A DNA stretch of 33,650 nucleotides from Clostridia bacterium (GCA_017472255.1 JAFUQU010000025.1:1-33650), one strand, 5' to 3'. Shown: positions 7,957-16,423, counted from the first letter of the stretch. Notes: generated by a model not told the origin, from the letters alone. Numbers and translations: made by a program.

Positions 7957-8848
7957 CATCCGCATCGGCACACTGATCCCCGGCATGAAGGCTCCCGCCA
8001 TGATGCCCCAGCTGAATTCCCAAGGCTTTGAATCCTATGAGCTGACCTTCGACGGCTGGCGCCACGAGAATATGGACTTCGCCGACCACGCCGCCCGGAC
8101 GCTGGAAGCGGCGGAAGGACGCCCCATTTCCGCGCTGGGATATTACGGCAACACGCTGATGGACGCCCGCATCCGCGAGGGCGTGGAAAAGCTCATCGAC
8201 AACGCACACCGCTACAACTGCAATATGGTTTCGGTGTTCGCGGGCGCTGACCCGGCAAAAAGCGTGCCGGACAACATTCCGCTGTTCCGGGAAGTGTTCG
8301 GCGAACTGACCCGCCGCGCCGAGGCGAACGGCGTGAAAATCGCCCTCGAAAATTGCGGCGACGGCTGGAAGGGCGGCTCGTACAACATCGCGTTCTGCTC
8401 CGAGGCGTGGGAGCTGCTGTTCGACGCCGTTCCAAGCGATGCGCTGGGACTGGAGTGGGAACCCTGCCACGCCATGCGGGCGCTGATTGACCCGGTGGCG
8501 CAGCTTCGCAAATGGGTGAAGAAGGTCATCCACGTCCACGGCAAGGACGGCACCATCGCGTGGGATGTCATCCGCGAACACGGCATCCGGGGCATTGTGC
8601 CTTATTTCTGGAGCCGGACGCCGGGCTTTGGCGACACGAACTGGGCGGATCTGTTCACGATTCTGCTCCAGAACGGCTACGAGGGCTTCTGCGACATCGA
8701 GGGCTACCACGACACCGTCCATTACGACGACATGGAGTGGAGCGCGCAGCTGACCGGGCTTGAGTACCTGAAGCGCTGCCGGGGCGGCGTCAATTTTTAC
8801 GATGGTCCTGTGGAATACCGCGGCTATCAGGGTAAGCGCAAGAAATGA
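7949..8848 (+). CDS. Sugar phosphate isomerase/epimerase (AP-endonuclease-2-like TIM barrel)
   Basis: A 299-residue TIM-barrel protein. The ATG at 7949 is chosen because AAGGAAGG lies nine bases upstream and the fold begins at once (FDIRIGTLIP). Likely metal-binding residues sit in ALENCGDGW (Glu), GLEWEPCHAMRA (Glu and His), HVHGKDG (His) and DIEGYHD (Glu). This is the arrangement seen in xylose-isomerase-like sugar epimerases. The natural substrate is unknown. It ends in an ATGA overlap with the spermidine-synthase-like gene, so the two should be co-translated. Confidence 0.85.
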   Translation: MFDIRIGTLIPGMKAPAMMPQLNSQGFESYELTFDGWRHENMDFADHAARTLEAAEGRPISALGYYGNTLMDARIREGVEKLIDNAHRYNCNMVSVFAGADPAKSVPDNIPLFREVFGELTRRAEANGVKIALENCGDGWKGGSYNIAFCSEAWELLFDAVPSDALGLEWEPCHAMRALIDPVAQLRKWVKKVIHVHGKDGTIAWDVIREHGIRGIVPYFWSRTPGFGDTNWADLFTILLQNGYEGFCDIEGYHDTVHYDDMEWSAQLTGLEYLKRCRGGVNFYDGPVEYRGYQGKRKK

Positions 8849-10437
8849 ACGGACATCCTCTCCTCAAAAACAAGCTCTACCTTTACATGACCGAATTCTT
8901 TTCCGGCGTGGCGGTTATGGCGGTGGAGCTGGGCGCGAGCCGATTGCTTGCCCCCTATTTCAGCTCGTCGCAGATCGTCTGGACGATCATCATCGGCACG
9001 ATCATGATCGCCATGGCGCTGGGAAACATCTGGGGCGGTCGGATCGCCGATAAGGACCCCAACCCCGACCGGCTGTATATGCGGCTCATTGTCGCCGCAA
9101 TCTGGATTGGCTGCATTCCGCTGGTGGGCAAATACGTGATCATCGGCATTTCCGGGCTGCTGGTGCTGGCGGTGGACACCAATTTTCTCATCATCGCCGC
9201 CTTTGCCTCCTGCATGGTGATCTTCGTTTACCCGCTGTTTCTGCTGGGAACGGTCACGCCGTCGCTAGTCAAATACGCCATGGAATCCATGGAGGACAGC
9301 GGGCGCACCGTGGGACGGCTGGAGGCGTTCAATACGGTGGGAAGCATCCTCGGCACGTTTCTGCCCACCTTTGTGACGATTCCGGCGGTGGGAACGTCGG
9401 CGACGTTTTTGATTTTCTCGGCGGTGCTGCTGCTTTTGGGGCTGCTCTACTTCCTCACCGCAAAACGACGCCGCACCACCTGCGCCGTGGTGACGGGGGT
9501 TTACGTCCTCTGCTGTGTCTTCGGTCACGCGGACAGCTTCGCCTTCTGGGAGAAGAATCTGCTGTACGAGGGTGAATCGATTTACAACTATTTACAGGTC
9601 AAGGAGACAAATAACAGCGTGCTTCTGTCCACCAACGTGCTGTTCGGCGTGCAGTCGGTGGCGATGAAGGACGGCGGGCTGACCGGGATGTATTACGACA
9701 CCGCCCTTGCCGCCCCGGTGATGGCGGGCGTCGATGACCCGGACATCCTCGTTCTGGGCATGGGAAGCGGCACTTTCGCCACCCTTTGCGCGAAGTATTT
9801 CCCCGAATCCACCGTGACGGGCGTGGAGATTGACGGGCAGATTACCAATCTCGCCCACGAATACTTTGGTCTTCCCGATTCGGTGGAGGTCGCCACCTAC
9901 GACGGACGGGCATATCTGGCGGTGGACGACAACCGGTACGACGTGATCATGGTGGACGCCTATCAGGACATCACGATTCCGTTTCAAATGTCGTCCGTGG
10001 AGTTTTTCACGCTGGTGCGCGACCATCTCAAGCCGGGCGGCGTGATGGTGGTCAACCTGAATATGCACAATTCCGAGGAAGCCAGCATCAACGAATATCT
10101 ATGCGATACTATCGCGTCGGTGTTCGATCACGTGCAGACCGCCGACGTGCCGGGAACCACCAATCGGGAGCTGTTCGCCGCCGTTGAACCGCTGCCCGAC
10201 CTTGCGCAGGCGCTGACTAATGTGAGCGACTGGGAACTGACCGGGACGCTGTCGCGGGTTGCCGACCGGCTTATGCCTTACGAAGGCGGGGAGATGATTC
10301 TCACCGACGACAAAGCGCCGGTGGAGCTGCTTGGTATGCGGATGATCGACAGCCTGATCGAGGGCGAAATCGGCTATTACAAGGGCATTTTCGAGCGCGA
10401 AGGGCTGGACGGGCTGCTCGGGGAGCTGATGGGATAA
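8845..10437 (+). CDS. Membrane-fused spermidine synthase-like protein
   Basis: A 530-residue protein. The N-terminal half (to about residue 230) has some six or seven hydrophobic segments. The C-terminal half is a SAM-type Rossmann methyltransferase/aminopropyltransferase domain with LVLGMGSGTFATL (about 306), VEIDGQI, and a DVIMVDAYQD strand. This matches the membrane-fused MFS/spermidine-synthase-like family. True polyamine synthesis is unproven for such proteins. Translationally coupled to the upstream epimerase and followed by a strong terminator. Confidence 0.85.
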   Translation: MNGHPLLKNKLYLYMTEFFSGVAVMAVELGASRLLAPYFSSSQIVWTIIIGTIMIAMALGNIWGGRIADKDPNPDRLYMRLIVAAIWIGCIPLVGKYVIIGISGLLVLAVDTNFLIIAAFASCMVIFVYPLFLLGTVTPSLVKYAMESMEDSGRTVGRLEAFNTVGSILGTFLPTFVTIPAVGTSATFLIFSAVLLLLGLLYFLTAKRRRTTCAVVTGVYVLCCVFGHADSFAFWEKNLLYEGESIYNYLQVKETNNSVLLSTNVLFGVQSVAMKDGGLTGMYYDTALAAPVMAGVDDPDILVLGMGSGTFATLCAKYFPESTVTGVEIDGQITNLAHEYFGLPDSVEVATYDGRAYLAVDDNRYDVIMVDAYQDITIPFQMSSVEFFTLVRDHLKPGGVMVVNLNMHNSEEASINEYLCDTIASVFDHVQTADVPGTTNRELFAAVEPLPDLAQALTNVSDWELTGTLSRVADRLMPYEGGEMILTDDKAPVELLGMRMIDSLIEGEIGYYKGIFEREGLDGLLGELMG

Positions 10438-10483
10438 TTCAGATTTCGTATCGGCGTTTGAAAAATAAAGCGCCAAAGCAAAA

Positions 10484-10525
10484 GGAGGTGCTGCACGCAG
10501 GTGCAGCACCTCCAAAAATTTTTAT
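10484..10525. terminator. Bidirectional intrinsic terminator
   Basis: A perfect 13-bp stem, GGAGGTGCTGCAC (10484-10496) and GTGCAGCACCTCC (10501-10513), with a GCAG loop and AAAAATTTTTATT downstream. It separates the convergent spermidine-synthase-like and GH127 genes. The minus strand also has a short T run (TTTTGCTTT). Confidence 0.9.
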
Positions 10526-12345
10526 TCCACCTTCGGCAGCTCGGTCATGCGCAGGTTCGTGCAGCCGTAGGGAATCAGCGTGAACTCGTGCGCCTCGCCG
10601 ATTGCCCGGTTCGATTCGGGCAGCTCGGCGCAGTGACCGTTCGTGAAGCCCCATTCCACGGGCGCCAGCCGAACCAACACCCGGACAGGCGGATTGGCGG
10701 GGTCGAAAACGGTGTCGGTCAGCGTGAAGCTGGACGTGGCGGGCTGATCGTCGGCGAAGCCGTATGCCCATTCCGATTGGGGCGTAATATGGTAGTCGCA
10801 GTAGGGGAAGGCGCGCTCCACGCCGTTTTTCGTGTATTCCAGCCGCTGCCACTTCTCAGCGATGGGCAGCGCGAAGGTCAGCACGCCCCGTTTGACGCAC
10901 CACAGCCCGGAAGGACGCTGCTCCATGTGGGTTTTCGCGAAGAATGTCACCGCGACCTTTTCGTCCGACCAGACCTTCGTAATCTCCAAAAAGCCGTCCT
11001 TCACCGAACCGTCGGCGCAGGTGACGGTGGAATCCTCCGGCACGCGGATTCGCAGCGTGAATGCCACGGGGCGCTCGGCTTTGACATGGTAGAACAGCCC
11101 GCCGCCGAAGGGATAGTGGGTATCCAGCGTGATTTCTACCGGCACGCCGTCCACATCGGTTTTCAGCGTTGACGGAACGAGCACGGCGGAGACGATGCTT
11201 CCGTCGCCGCCCCGCATCCAGGCGGACAGCGCCAGCTTCGGCCAGCCCTGTCCCATATTGGCGGTGCAGCAGCCGTAATTCGGCTCCAGCCCGAACAGGT
11301 GGGCTTCCACGCCGTTGGAGCGGAAAATCTGCTTTTCCATGGGGGTGCAGCAGACCTGATTTGCCATCTGATCGTACTGGTGCGACCACATATCCGGCGA
11401 GGTGGTGGCGGGCAGGGAATTGAACGCCAGCCGCTCCAGCCGGTCAAGCCATGTGGGATTGCCGGTGACGGAGAAAAGCTGTTCGCAGGAATACATGGTT
11501 TCCACCACGGAACAAAGCTCCGCGCCGCTGATGGGGGAGGTTCCGTGAAGATTTTCGTCGCCGTTCCAGTGTCCGGCGGGGGAACCGTGATGCTCGTCCA
11601 GCCAGGCGCAGACCCGGTCGGCGAAGTCGGCGGGGTCAAGTCCCGTGAAGCGGGAGGCGAGGGCTTCGCTCTTGATCATCATGCCCACGTTGACGATGTG
11701 GGAGTAAAAATCCCAGCCCGACGTCAGGTCGTCCAGCAGTCCGTCCTCGAAGATGGCGCGCCAGTCGAAGCCCTGTGCGCGCAGCTTCCGAGCGAGAATC
11801 AGCAGCCATTCCTCGCCGGTTTTCTCGTACAGCCAGAAGATGGCGATCAGCCCTTCGAACCAACGCGCCGCGCCCCATTCCCGCAGGGTGTAGCGGTTGA
11901 TGTGTGCGCTGAACTGCTTTAAGCAGCGGGAGAGGGCGTCGGGAATCCGTTCGTCGCCGGAGCATTCGCCCCAGAGCGCCAGCACCTTGGCGATGAGCAG
12001 CACCGCCCAGGTGTCGTAGGTTGGGCGCTCTCCGTCGGTGCAGGGACAGAGCCAGCCGTCGGGGCGCTGGGAAGCGAGAATGGCGTCGATGTAGCGCTTT
12101 GCCCGAGCGATGCGGTTCTCGTCCTCCAGCAGGAAGGCGAGGGGAATGAAGCCGTCCAGCCAATAGGGCACCCGCTCCCAGCCTTCGCAGGAACCGCCGA
12201 TCCATGCGCTTTCCCGAACGTCCCGCCAGACCTTATCCAGATTGCCCGCCAGACCGTCCGCCTGAATTTCCAGCTGCCGGCGCAGCCATCCCTCGGGGCG
12301 GATTTCGCGGGGGGAGAAGAATTGATATTTCAGTGGTTTGAGCAT
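10522..12345 (-). CDS. GH127-like (beta-L-arabinofuranosidase family) glycosidase
   Basis: A 607-residue protein without a signal peptide, so probably cytoplasmic. It resembles the DUF1680/GH127 fold: an alpha/alpha barrel with Trp/Gly-rich repeats (QRPDGWLCP, YDTWAVLLIAK) followed by a beta-sandwich. GH127 uses a zinc-bound cysteine nucleophile. Candidates here are the AELCSVVE segment (Glu and Cys) and the vicinal cysteines in NYGCCTANMGQGW. The start at 12345 (MLKPLKYQFF) is chosen because ACGGAGGA lies seven bases upstream, whereas the upstream ATG lacks a good site. Exact sugar specificity is unknown. Confidence 0.82.
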   Translation of the reverse strand: MLKPLKYQFFSPREIRPEGWLRRQLEIQADGLAGNLDKVWRDVRESAWIGGSCEGWERVPYWLDGFIPLAFLLEDENRIARAKRYIDAILASQRPDGWLCPCTDGERPTYDTWAVLLIAKVLALWGECSGDERIPDALSRCLKQFSAHINRYTLREWGAARWFEGLIAIFWLYEKTGEEWLLILARKLRAQGFDWRAIFEDGLLDDLTSGWDFYSHIVNVGMMIKSEALASRFTGLDPADFADRVCAWLDEHHGSPAGHWNGDENLHGTSPISGAELCSVVETMYSCEQLFSVTGNPTWLDRLERLAFNSLPATTSPDMWSHQYDQMANQVCCTPMEKQIFRSNGVEAHLFGLEPNYGCCTANMGQGWPKLALSAWMRGGDGSIVSAVLVPSTLKTDVDGVPVEITLDTHYPFGGGLFYHVKAERPVAFTLRIRVPEDSTVTCADGSVKDGFLEITKVWSDEKVAVTFFAKTHMEQRPSGLWCVKRGVLTFALPIAEKWQRLEYTKNGVERAFPYCDYHITPQSEWAYGFADDQPATSSFTLTDTVFDPANPPVRVLVRLAPVEWGFTNGHCAELPESNRAIGEAHEFTLIPYGCTNLRMTELPKVE

Positions 12346-12377
12346 GAATAGTCCTCCGTTCATGTGATTTTGCCACC

Positions 12378-12406
12378 ATTATACTGGAATTTCCGCCACT
12401 TGTCAA
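12378..12406 (-). promoter_or_regulatory. Promoter of the GH127-like gene
   Basis: On the minus strand TTGACA (12406-12401) and TATAAT (12383-12378) with a 17-bp spacer, 33 bp before the start. Confidence 0.85.
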
Positions 12407-12523
12407 GTGGGCGGGGGAAGGTGGTCGGAATCTTGCTGTAAAAGTCGGATTTTTGCACCGCACGGCGCTTTCGTGAGCGCCGATCTGTTCACAAAAAAAT
12501 TACGATTATCTCCGTTGCCCCTC

Positions 12524-12552
12524 TTGAAGATCGGGCGGATTTGTGATACAAT
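12524..12552 (+). promoter_or_regulatory. Promoter of the Rpn-family gene
   Basis: TTGAAG (12524-12529), a 17-bp spacer and TACAAT (12547-12552) preceded by TGA (extended -10). Confidence 0.7.
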
Positions 12553-12583
12553 AAATACAGGAACAGTGGAGAGGAGACAAAGC

Positions 12584-13654
12584 ATGGACACGGATACCGA
12601 GTTTGCCCGACTGGTGGAGGAGTACGGCGTGGAAGCCGCCTACGACGAGGTGGTTAAGCGGCTGCTGTCCACGCGGGAACTGCTGGCCTGGATTATGAAG
12701 GGCTGCGTTGCCGAGTATAAGGGCTGCACCGTGCGGGAAATTGCCGATTGCTACATCGAGGGCGAGCCGCAGGTGTCGAGCGTGCCGGTTCGTCCGGAGG
12801 GCGAGCAGATACGCGGCTTCGATACGGCGGATAAAAGTCTCCGGGAGAAAACGGCGCTGTACGACATTTTGTTTTACGCCACGCTGCCCGGTTCCAGCGA
12901 GAGAATCGGGCTGTTCATCAACGTGGAGGCGCAGAACGACTATTATCCCGGCTATCCGCTGGTTAAGCGGGGGATATACTATTGCAGCAGACTGCTGTCC
13001 TCGCAGTTTGCAAAGGAGTTCGCGGACGGTCATTACGAGAAGCTGAAGAAGGTCTATTCGATTTGGATCTGCGCCGACGCGCCTGACTGGCGGGACAACA
13101 CGATCACGCAGTATGAGCTGACCGAGAAATACCTGTTAGGTGAAGCGGGCGAGGCGCGGGAGAATTACGATCTGATGTCGGTGGTGATGATTTGCTTCAA
13201 CGAGAAGCATCTTGCCGGACGGGTCGCCCAGGGGATGGAGGACGCCGATACCGCCGATTTGGTGCGGCTGCTTGGCGTGCTGCTGTCGCCGAACATGAAA
13301 AAGGAAAACAAGCGGCAGATTCTTGAGGATGACTACCGCTTCCGCATGACGAGAGATATTGAAAGTGGGGTGACGCATATGTGCAATCTCAGCAAAGGCG
13401 TGAAGAAGTATGCCCTTGAAGAGGGCATTGAGATAGGCATAGCCCAGGGCGTGGAGAAGGGCATGGCACAGGGCATCGCACAGGGCATGGAGAAGGGCAT
13501 GGCACAGGGCATATTCAGCCAGGCGCGAAATACAGCGTTTCTCATGCTGGAAAACCGTATGCCGCTGTCCGACATACAGAAATACACCGGGCTTTCGCTG
13601 GACGATATCAAAAAGCTCGCGCAGGAGAAAAACCTGCAGATCACAACCGAATAA
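12584..13654 (+). CDS. Rpn-family PD-(D/E)XK recombination-promoting nuclease
   Basis: A 356-residue protein. The ATG at 12584 follows GAGAGGAGA and fits the promoter. The N-terminal nuclease core has FDTADKSLREKTALYDILFYA and the catalytic NVEAQND strand (E-x-Q in place of E-x-K, usual for this group), then YPLVKRGIYYCSRLL. The C-terminus has a Gly-Met-Ala-Gln/Glu-Lys tandem repeat (about 280-306) and a final SDIQKYTGLSLDDIKKL helix pair, typical of Rpn proteins. RpnA-type nucleases promote RecA-independent recombination and may act in phage defence. It stands alone and is followed by its own terminator. Confidence 0.85.
   Translation: MDTDTEFARLVEEYGVEAAYDEVVKRLLSTRELLAWIMKGCVAEYKGCTVREIADCYIEGEPQVSSVPVRPEGEQIRGFDTADKSLREKTALYDILFYATLPGSSERIGLFINVEAQNDYYPGYPLVKRGIYYCSRLLSSQFAKEFADGHYEKLKKVYSIWICADAPDWRDNTITQYELTEKYLLGEAGEARENYDLMSVVMICFNEKHLAGRVAQGMEDADTADLVRLLGVLLSPNMKKENKRQILEDDYRFRMTRDIESGVTHMCNLSKGVKKYALEEGIEIGIAQGVEKGMAQGIAQGMEKGMAQGIFSQARNTAFLMLENRMPLSDIQKYTGLSLDDIKKLAQEKNLQITTE
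13427..13510 (+). repeat. In-frame coding repeat in the Rpn gene
   Basis: Units of GGC-ATx-GCx-CAG and GTG/ATG-GAG-AAG-GGC-ATG alternate. The block GAGAAGGGCATGGCACAGGG recurs 36 bp apart. Repeat-number change here keeps the frame. Confidence 0.75.
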
Positions 13655-13659
13655 TCCTC

Positions 13660-13690
13660 GGGGCTGCCGCTAACGCGGCAGCCCCTTCTC
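13660..13690 (+). terminator. Terminator after the Rpn gene
   Basis: Perfect 11-bp stem GGGGCTGCCGC (13660-13670) and GCGGCAGCCCC (13675-13685), TAAC loop, then a weak TTCTC tail. Confidence 0.8.
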
Positions 13691-13771
13691 GCTGTTCGAA
13701 TAAAATAGTATGCCACTTTCCACGCAGGTTTGTGTTAAATGTACGAACTGCAAAAAAATGAGAAAAACCTC

Positions 13772-13800
13772 TTGACAAATCCCCGCCGTTGTGATATCAT
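13772..13800 (+). promoter_or_regulatory. Promoter of the T-box/ECF operon
   Basis: TTGACA (13772-13777), a 17-bp spacer and TATCAT (13795-13800) preceded by TGA. It lies immediately upstream of the T-box leader. The stretch 13691-13771 holds nothing else recognised. Confidence 0.85.
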
Positions 13801-13807
13801 ATTACCA

Positions 13808-14154
13808 AGCTAATAGAAACCGATGAGTAAGAAGAGTACCCGTGAAAAGTCACCCACAGAGAGCCGCAGACAGTGCGATTGCGGCGGCGGACGATACGGC
13901 GAATGGGCTTACGAGGGCAAACTGAAGCGCTTGTTGCTTAACATTAGTTGTGGAAAGAAGTTTTGCGTAGCAAAACTTCCAAACGGCTGACGCGCAGCGG
14001 CAGACGTATGTAGGTGAGACGGGGATCGCCCGTGACAGCGAGAGATGTATAGTTGTACATCGTAAAAGAGCACGCTTATGCGTGAAATAGGGTGGCACCG
14101 CAGAGGTTTTTCACAGCCTTTGTCCCTATGTCAGGGACAAAGGCTGTTTTTGTA
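13808..14154 (+). promoter_or_regulatory. tRNA-Trp T-box riboswitch
   Basis: Stem I has an apical hairpin GCCGCA (13863-13868)/TGCGGC (13880-13885), an AGTA element on the 5' side, and GAA followed by TGG (13904-13906) on the 3' side, the expected specifier position for tryptophan. A stem-III-like hairpin is at 13957-13979. The T-box AGGGTGGCACCGCAG is at 14089-14103. Its UGGC (14093-14096) can pair with a GCCA tRNA end, matching the G discriminator of bacterial tRNA-Trp. Uncharged tRNA-Trp should favour the antiterminator and switch on the ECF genes. Confidence 0.93.
14113..14152 (+). terminator. T-box-controlled terminator
   Basis: A 14-bp stem ACAGCCTTTGTCCC (14113-14126) and GGGACAAAGGCTGT (14134-14147), a 7-nt loop, and a T run. 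It begins 10 bases after the T-box sequence, so it competes with the antiterminator. Confidence 0.92.
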
Positions 14155-14177
14155 TTTTCGAAAAGGAGGTGGGGAGA

Positions 14178-14372
14178 ATGATCATCCTCGATTCGCGATG
14201 GCGATGGCGTGCATCAAACAATACCATCAACCATACAAATCTATTATTGAAAAGAGGAAATTATCATGAATGCACAGCTCAAGAGAGAAGTAACCACCAA
14301 CACCAAGAAGGGTCTCGGCGTGTCCGATATCATTCTCATCGCCGTCCTGCTCGCAGCGGGCGCGGTTCTTAA
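14178..14372 (+). CDS. Trp-codon leader ORF overlapping the trpP start
   Basis: A 64-codon ORF with AAAAGGAGGT seven bases before its ATG, a stronger site than that of trpP. Codons 7-11 read Arg-Trp-Arg-Trp-Arg, with TGG at 14199-14201 and 14205-14207. The frame is +1 relative to trpP and runs through the trpP ribosome site and ATG (14266), stopping 107 bases inside trpP. The residues after the overlap look arbitrary. The likely role is regulatory: ribosomes stalled at the Trp codons would leave the trpP start free, whereas fast read-through would occlude it. The B. subtilis anti-TRAP operon pairs a T-box with a Trp leader peptide in this way. The role is inference. Confidence 0.55.
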   Translation: MIILDSRWRWRASNNTINHTNLLLKRGNYHECTAQERSNHQHQEGSRRVRYHSHRRPARSGRGS

Positions 14373-14811
14373 GTATTTCGTCGGCTCGCTGATCAACATC
14401 GGCGGCATGAAGCCCAACTTTATCATCGCCATGTACTGCCTGGCTATCCTGCTCATCCGCCCGAAAATCTATGAATCTGCCATCATCGGCATCCTCGCCG
14501 GCGCGGTATGCCAGCTTTTCCCCGGCACGCCCTACATCAACTTTGGCAGCGAAATCATCGGCGCGCTGGTTATGGGTCTGCTGATTTTTGTTCCCATGAG
14601 CATCAAGGGATTCTCGCTCCAGCCTATCGTTTCCACCTTCCTTTCCACCGTCGCCAGCGGCTCCGTCTATACCATCCTGCTTTTCCTCGTTGCCAATGCC
14701 GACGCCTCCGCCATGGTCGCTTACGTGCCGATCGTCCTCTGCACCGCCACCTTCAACGCGGTCATCGTTCAGGCACTCTACATTCCACTTAAGAAGGTTC
14801 TTCACAAATGA
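14266..14811 (+). CDS. trpP: Tryptophan transporter TrpP, ECF S component
   Basis: A 181-residue integral membrane protein with about five or six hydrophobic segments. The GGMKPNF-I-A-MYCLAILLIRPK stretch (about 44-67) and the PGTPYINFGSEIIGA loop match the TrpP/YhaG family of tryptophan-binding S components. It captures tryptophan and docks on the EcfT/EcfA module. The Trp T-box upstream and the ECF genes downstream agree with this. Its ribosome site (AAGAGGAAATT) is moderate and lies within the leader ORF. It overlaps ecfA1 by ATGA. Confidence 0.88.
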   Translation: MNAQLKREVTTNTKKGLGVSDIILIAVLLAAGAVLKYFVGSLINIGGMKPNFIIAMYCLAILLIRPKIYESAIIGILAGAVCQLFPGTPYINFGSEIIGALVMGLLIFVPMSIKGFSLQPIVSTFLSTVASGSVYTILLFLVANADASAMVAYVPIVLCTATFNAVIVQALYIPLKKVLHK

Positions 14812-15623
14812 TTTCCATCAACCAACTTTCCTTCCAGTATGAGGGCGGCGTAAAACCCGCCCTCGTGGACATCACGCTGGAAATCCCCGACGGGGATTTC
14901 ATCGGCATCATCGGACGCAGCGGTGCGGGGAAGTCTACCCTCACCTACGCACTGAACGGTATCGTCCCCCACTATCACAAGGGCGATTTTTACGGCTCCG
15001 TCACCGTGGACGGCATGGACACCGTCGAAACCACCCCCGAGCGTCTGGCGGAACTGGTAGGCAGCGTTCTCCAGGACACCGACGCCCAGATGATCACCTC
15101 TACCGTCATCGACGAACTGCAATATGGGTTGATCAGCTACGGCATCGACGATATCGACGGGAGGGTGGACGAAGCCCTCGCCGCCCTCGGCATCGCCGAC
15201 CTTCGGGAGCGCGAAATCAACAGCCTGAGTGGCGGTCAGCGGCAGAAGGTGGCGATTGCGTCCATTTTGGCGCTGAAGCCGAAGATTTTCATCCTCGACG
15301 AGCCGACGAGCGAGCTGGACCCCGCGTCCAGCCGAATGGTCTTCGAACTGCTGCGCACCCTCAATCAAACCGGCGTGACGGTGATTGTGGTAGAGCAGAA
15401 GATTATGCAGCTCTGCGAATTCTGCGACCGGCTGATCGTGCTGGACGGCGGGGCGGTGGCCTTCGACGGCGGCGTCCGGGAGGTGCTGACCCATTCGGAG
15501 GAGCTGGAGGCCATCGGCGTCCATGTGCCGCGAATCGTGACGCTGGCGAAAACCATCGGAAGCGATAAGCTGCCGCTGAATCTTGACGAGGCCGAGGCAA
15601 TGCTGCGGGAGGTGCTGGCATGA
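14808..15623 (+). CDS. ecfA1: ECF transporter ATPase EcfA1
   Basis: A 271-residue ABC ATPase. Walker A is GRSGAGKST (about residue 37), the Q-loop is in SVLQDTDAQMI, the signature is LSGGQRQK (about 141), and Walker B is IFILDEPTSELD (about 161). A C-terminal extension continues past the H-loop region, as in ECF ATPases. It pairs with EcfA2 on the coupling helices of EcfT to drive tryptophan import. It is translationally coupled on both sides by ATGA overlaps. Confidence 0.92.
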   Translation: MISINQLSFQYEGGVKPALVDITLEIPDGDFIGIIGRSGAGKSTLTYALNGIVPHYHKGDFYGSVTVDGMDTVETTPERLAELVGSVLQDTDAQMITSTVIDELQYGLISYGIDDIDGRVDEALAALGIADLREREINSLSGGQRQKVAIASILALKPKIFILDEPTSELDPASSRMVFELLRTLNQTGVTVIVVEQKIMQLCEFCDRLIVLDGGAVAFDGGVREVLTHSEELEAIGVHVPRIVTLAKTIGSDKLPLNLDEAEAMLREVLA

Positions 15624-16423
15624 TCACACTGGAAAAGGTCTGCTTTGGTTATGGTAAAAACGAAACCCTTCGCGATGTGAATCTGCACATCGGCAAGGGC
15701 GATTTCTGCGCGATCATCGGCGCCAACGGCGCGGGCAAATCCACGCTGACCCGGCTGATGCGGGGACTGCTTCGCCCCACGTCCGGGCGGGTGCTCATCG
15801 ACGGGCAGGACATCGCCGCCGCGCGTCCCAGCACGCTGGCGGCGAAGATTGGCTATCTCTTTCAGAATCCCGACCGCCAGCTCTGCCGGAACACCGTTCG
15901 GGAGGAGCTGCTGTTCACCCTCCAATACGCGGGCATTCCCGCCGACCGGAGGGACGCCCTCTGCGATGCGGCGCTGGAACGCTTTTCGCTGGACGGGGAC
16001 GGGGACACCGCCTGCATGAGCCGTGGTGAGCGTCAGCGAACCGCGCTGGCGTCGGCGCTGGCCGCAGAACCCCCGCTTCTGCTGCTGGACGAGCCGACCA
16101 CCGGTCTTGACTACAGCGAATGCACCGCCATCATGGAGCGTATTGCCGAAATGAACGAGCGTGGCGTGACCGTGGTTATGGTCTGCCACGATATGGAGAT
16201 CGTGCTGGATTTCGCCAAAACCTGCGTGGTTGTCGCCGACGGTCAGGTGCTGGGCGAGGGAACGCCCGCCGATATTTTCTATAATCAGCCGCTGCTGAAA
16301 CGGGCGTCGCTGATTCCGCCCCAGCTGATCGAGCTGGCGTCCCGCTTTGGTGGCGAGGTGGGACGTCCCACCCATGCCGAGGACTTCGCCGCCATCATCC
16401 GCGAAAAGAGGTCACAAAAATGA
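15620..16423 (+). CDS. ecfA2: ECF transporter ATPase EcfA2
   Basis: A 267-residue ABC ATPase with Walker A GANGAGKST (about 34), Q-loop LFQNPDRQ, and Walker B LLLLDEPTTGLD (about 155). The H-loop is VCHDME. The signature is MSRGERQR instead of the canonical LSGGQ, so this ATPase site may be the weaker one of the heterodimer. The C-terminal segment with PPQLIELASRF is usual for ECF ATPases. ATGA overlaps link it to ecfA1 and ecfT. Confidence 0.92.
   Translation: MITLEKVCFGYGKNETLRDVNLHIGKGDFCAIIGANGAGKSTLTRLMRGLLRPTSGRVLIDGQDIAAARPSTLAAKIGYLFQNPDRQLCRNTVREELLFTLQYAGIPADRRDALCDAALERFSLDGDGDTACMSRGERQRTALASALAAEPPLLLLDEPTTGLDYSECTAIMERIAEMNERGVTVVMVCHDMEIVLDFAKTCVVVADGQVLGEGTPADIFYNQPLLKRASLIPPQLIELASRFGGEVGRPTHAEDFAAIIREKRSQK

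Noticed and set aside
12584..13654. Insertion-sequence transposase
   Set aside because: Rpn proteins are often labelled transposases, but no terminal inverted repeats or target duplication flank the gene, which has its own promoter and terminator.
14078..14269. Open frame across the T-box and its terminator
   Set aside because: It spans the T-box consensus and terminator stem, which are RNA structures. Its start has no ribosome site.
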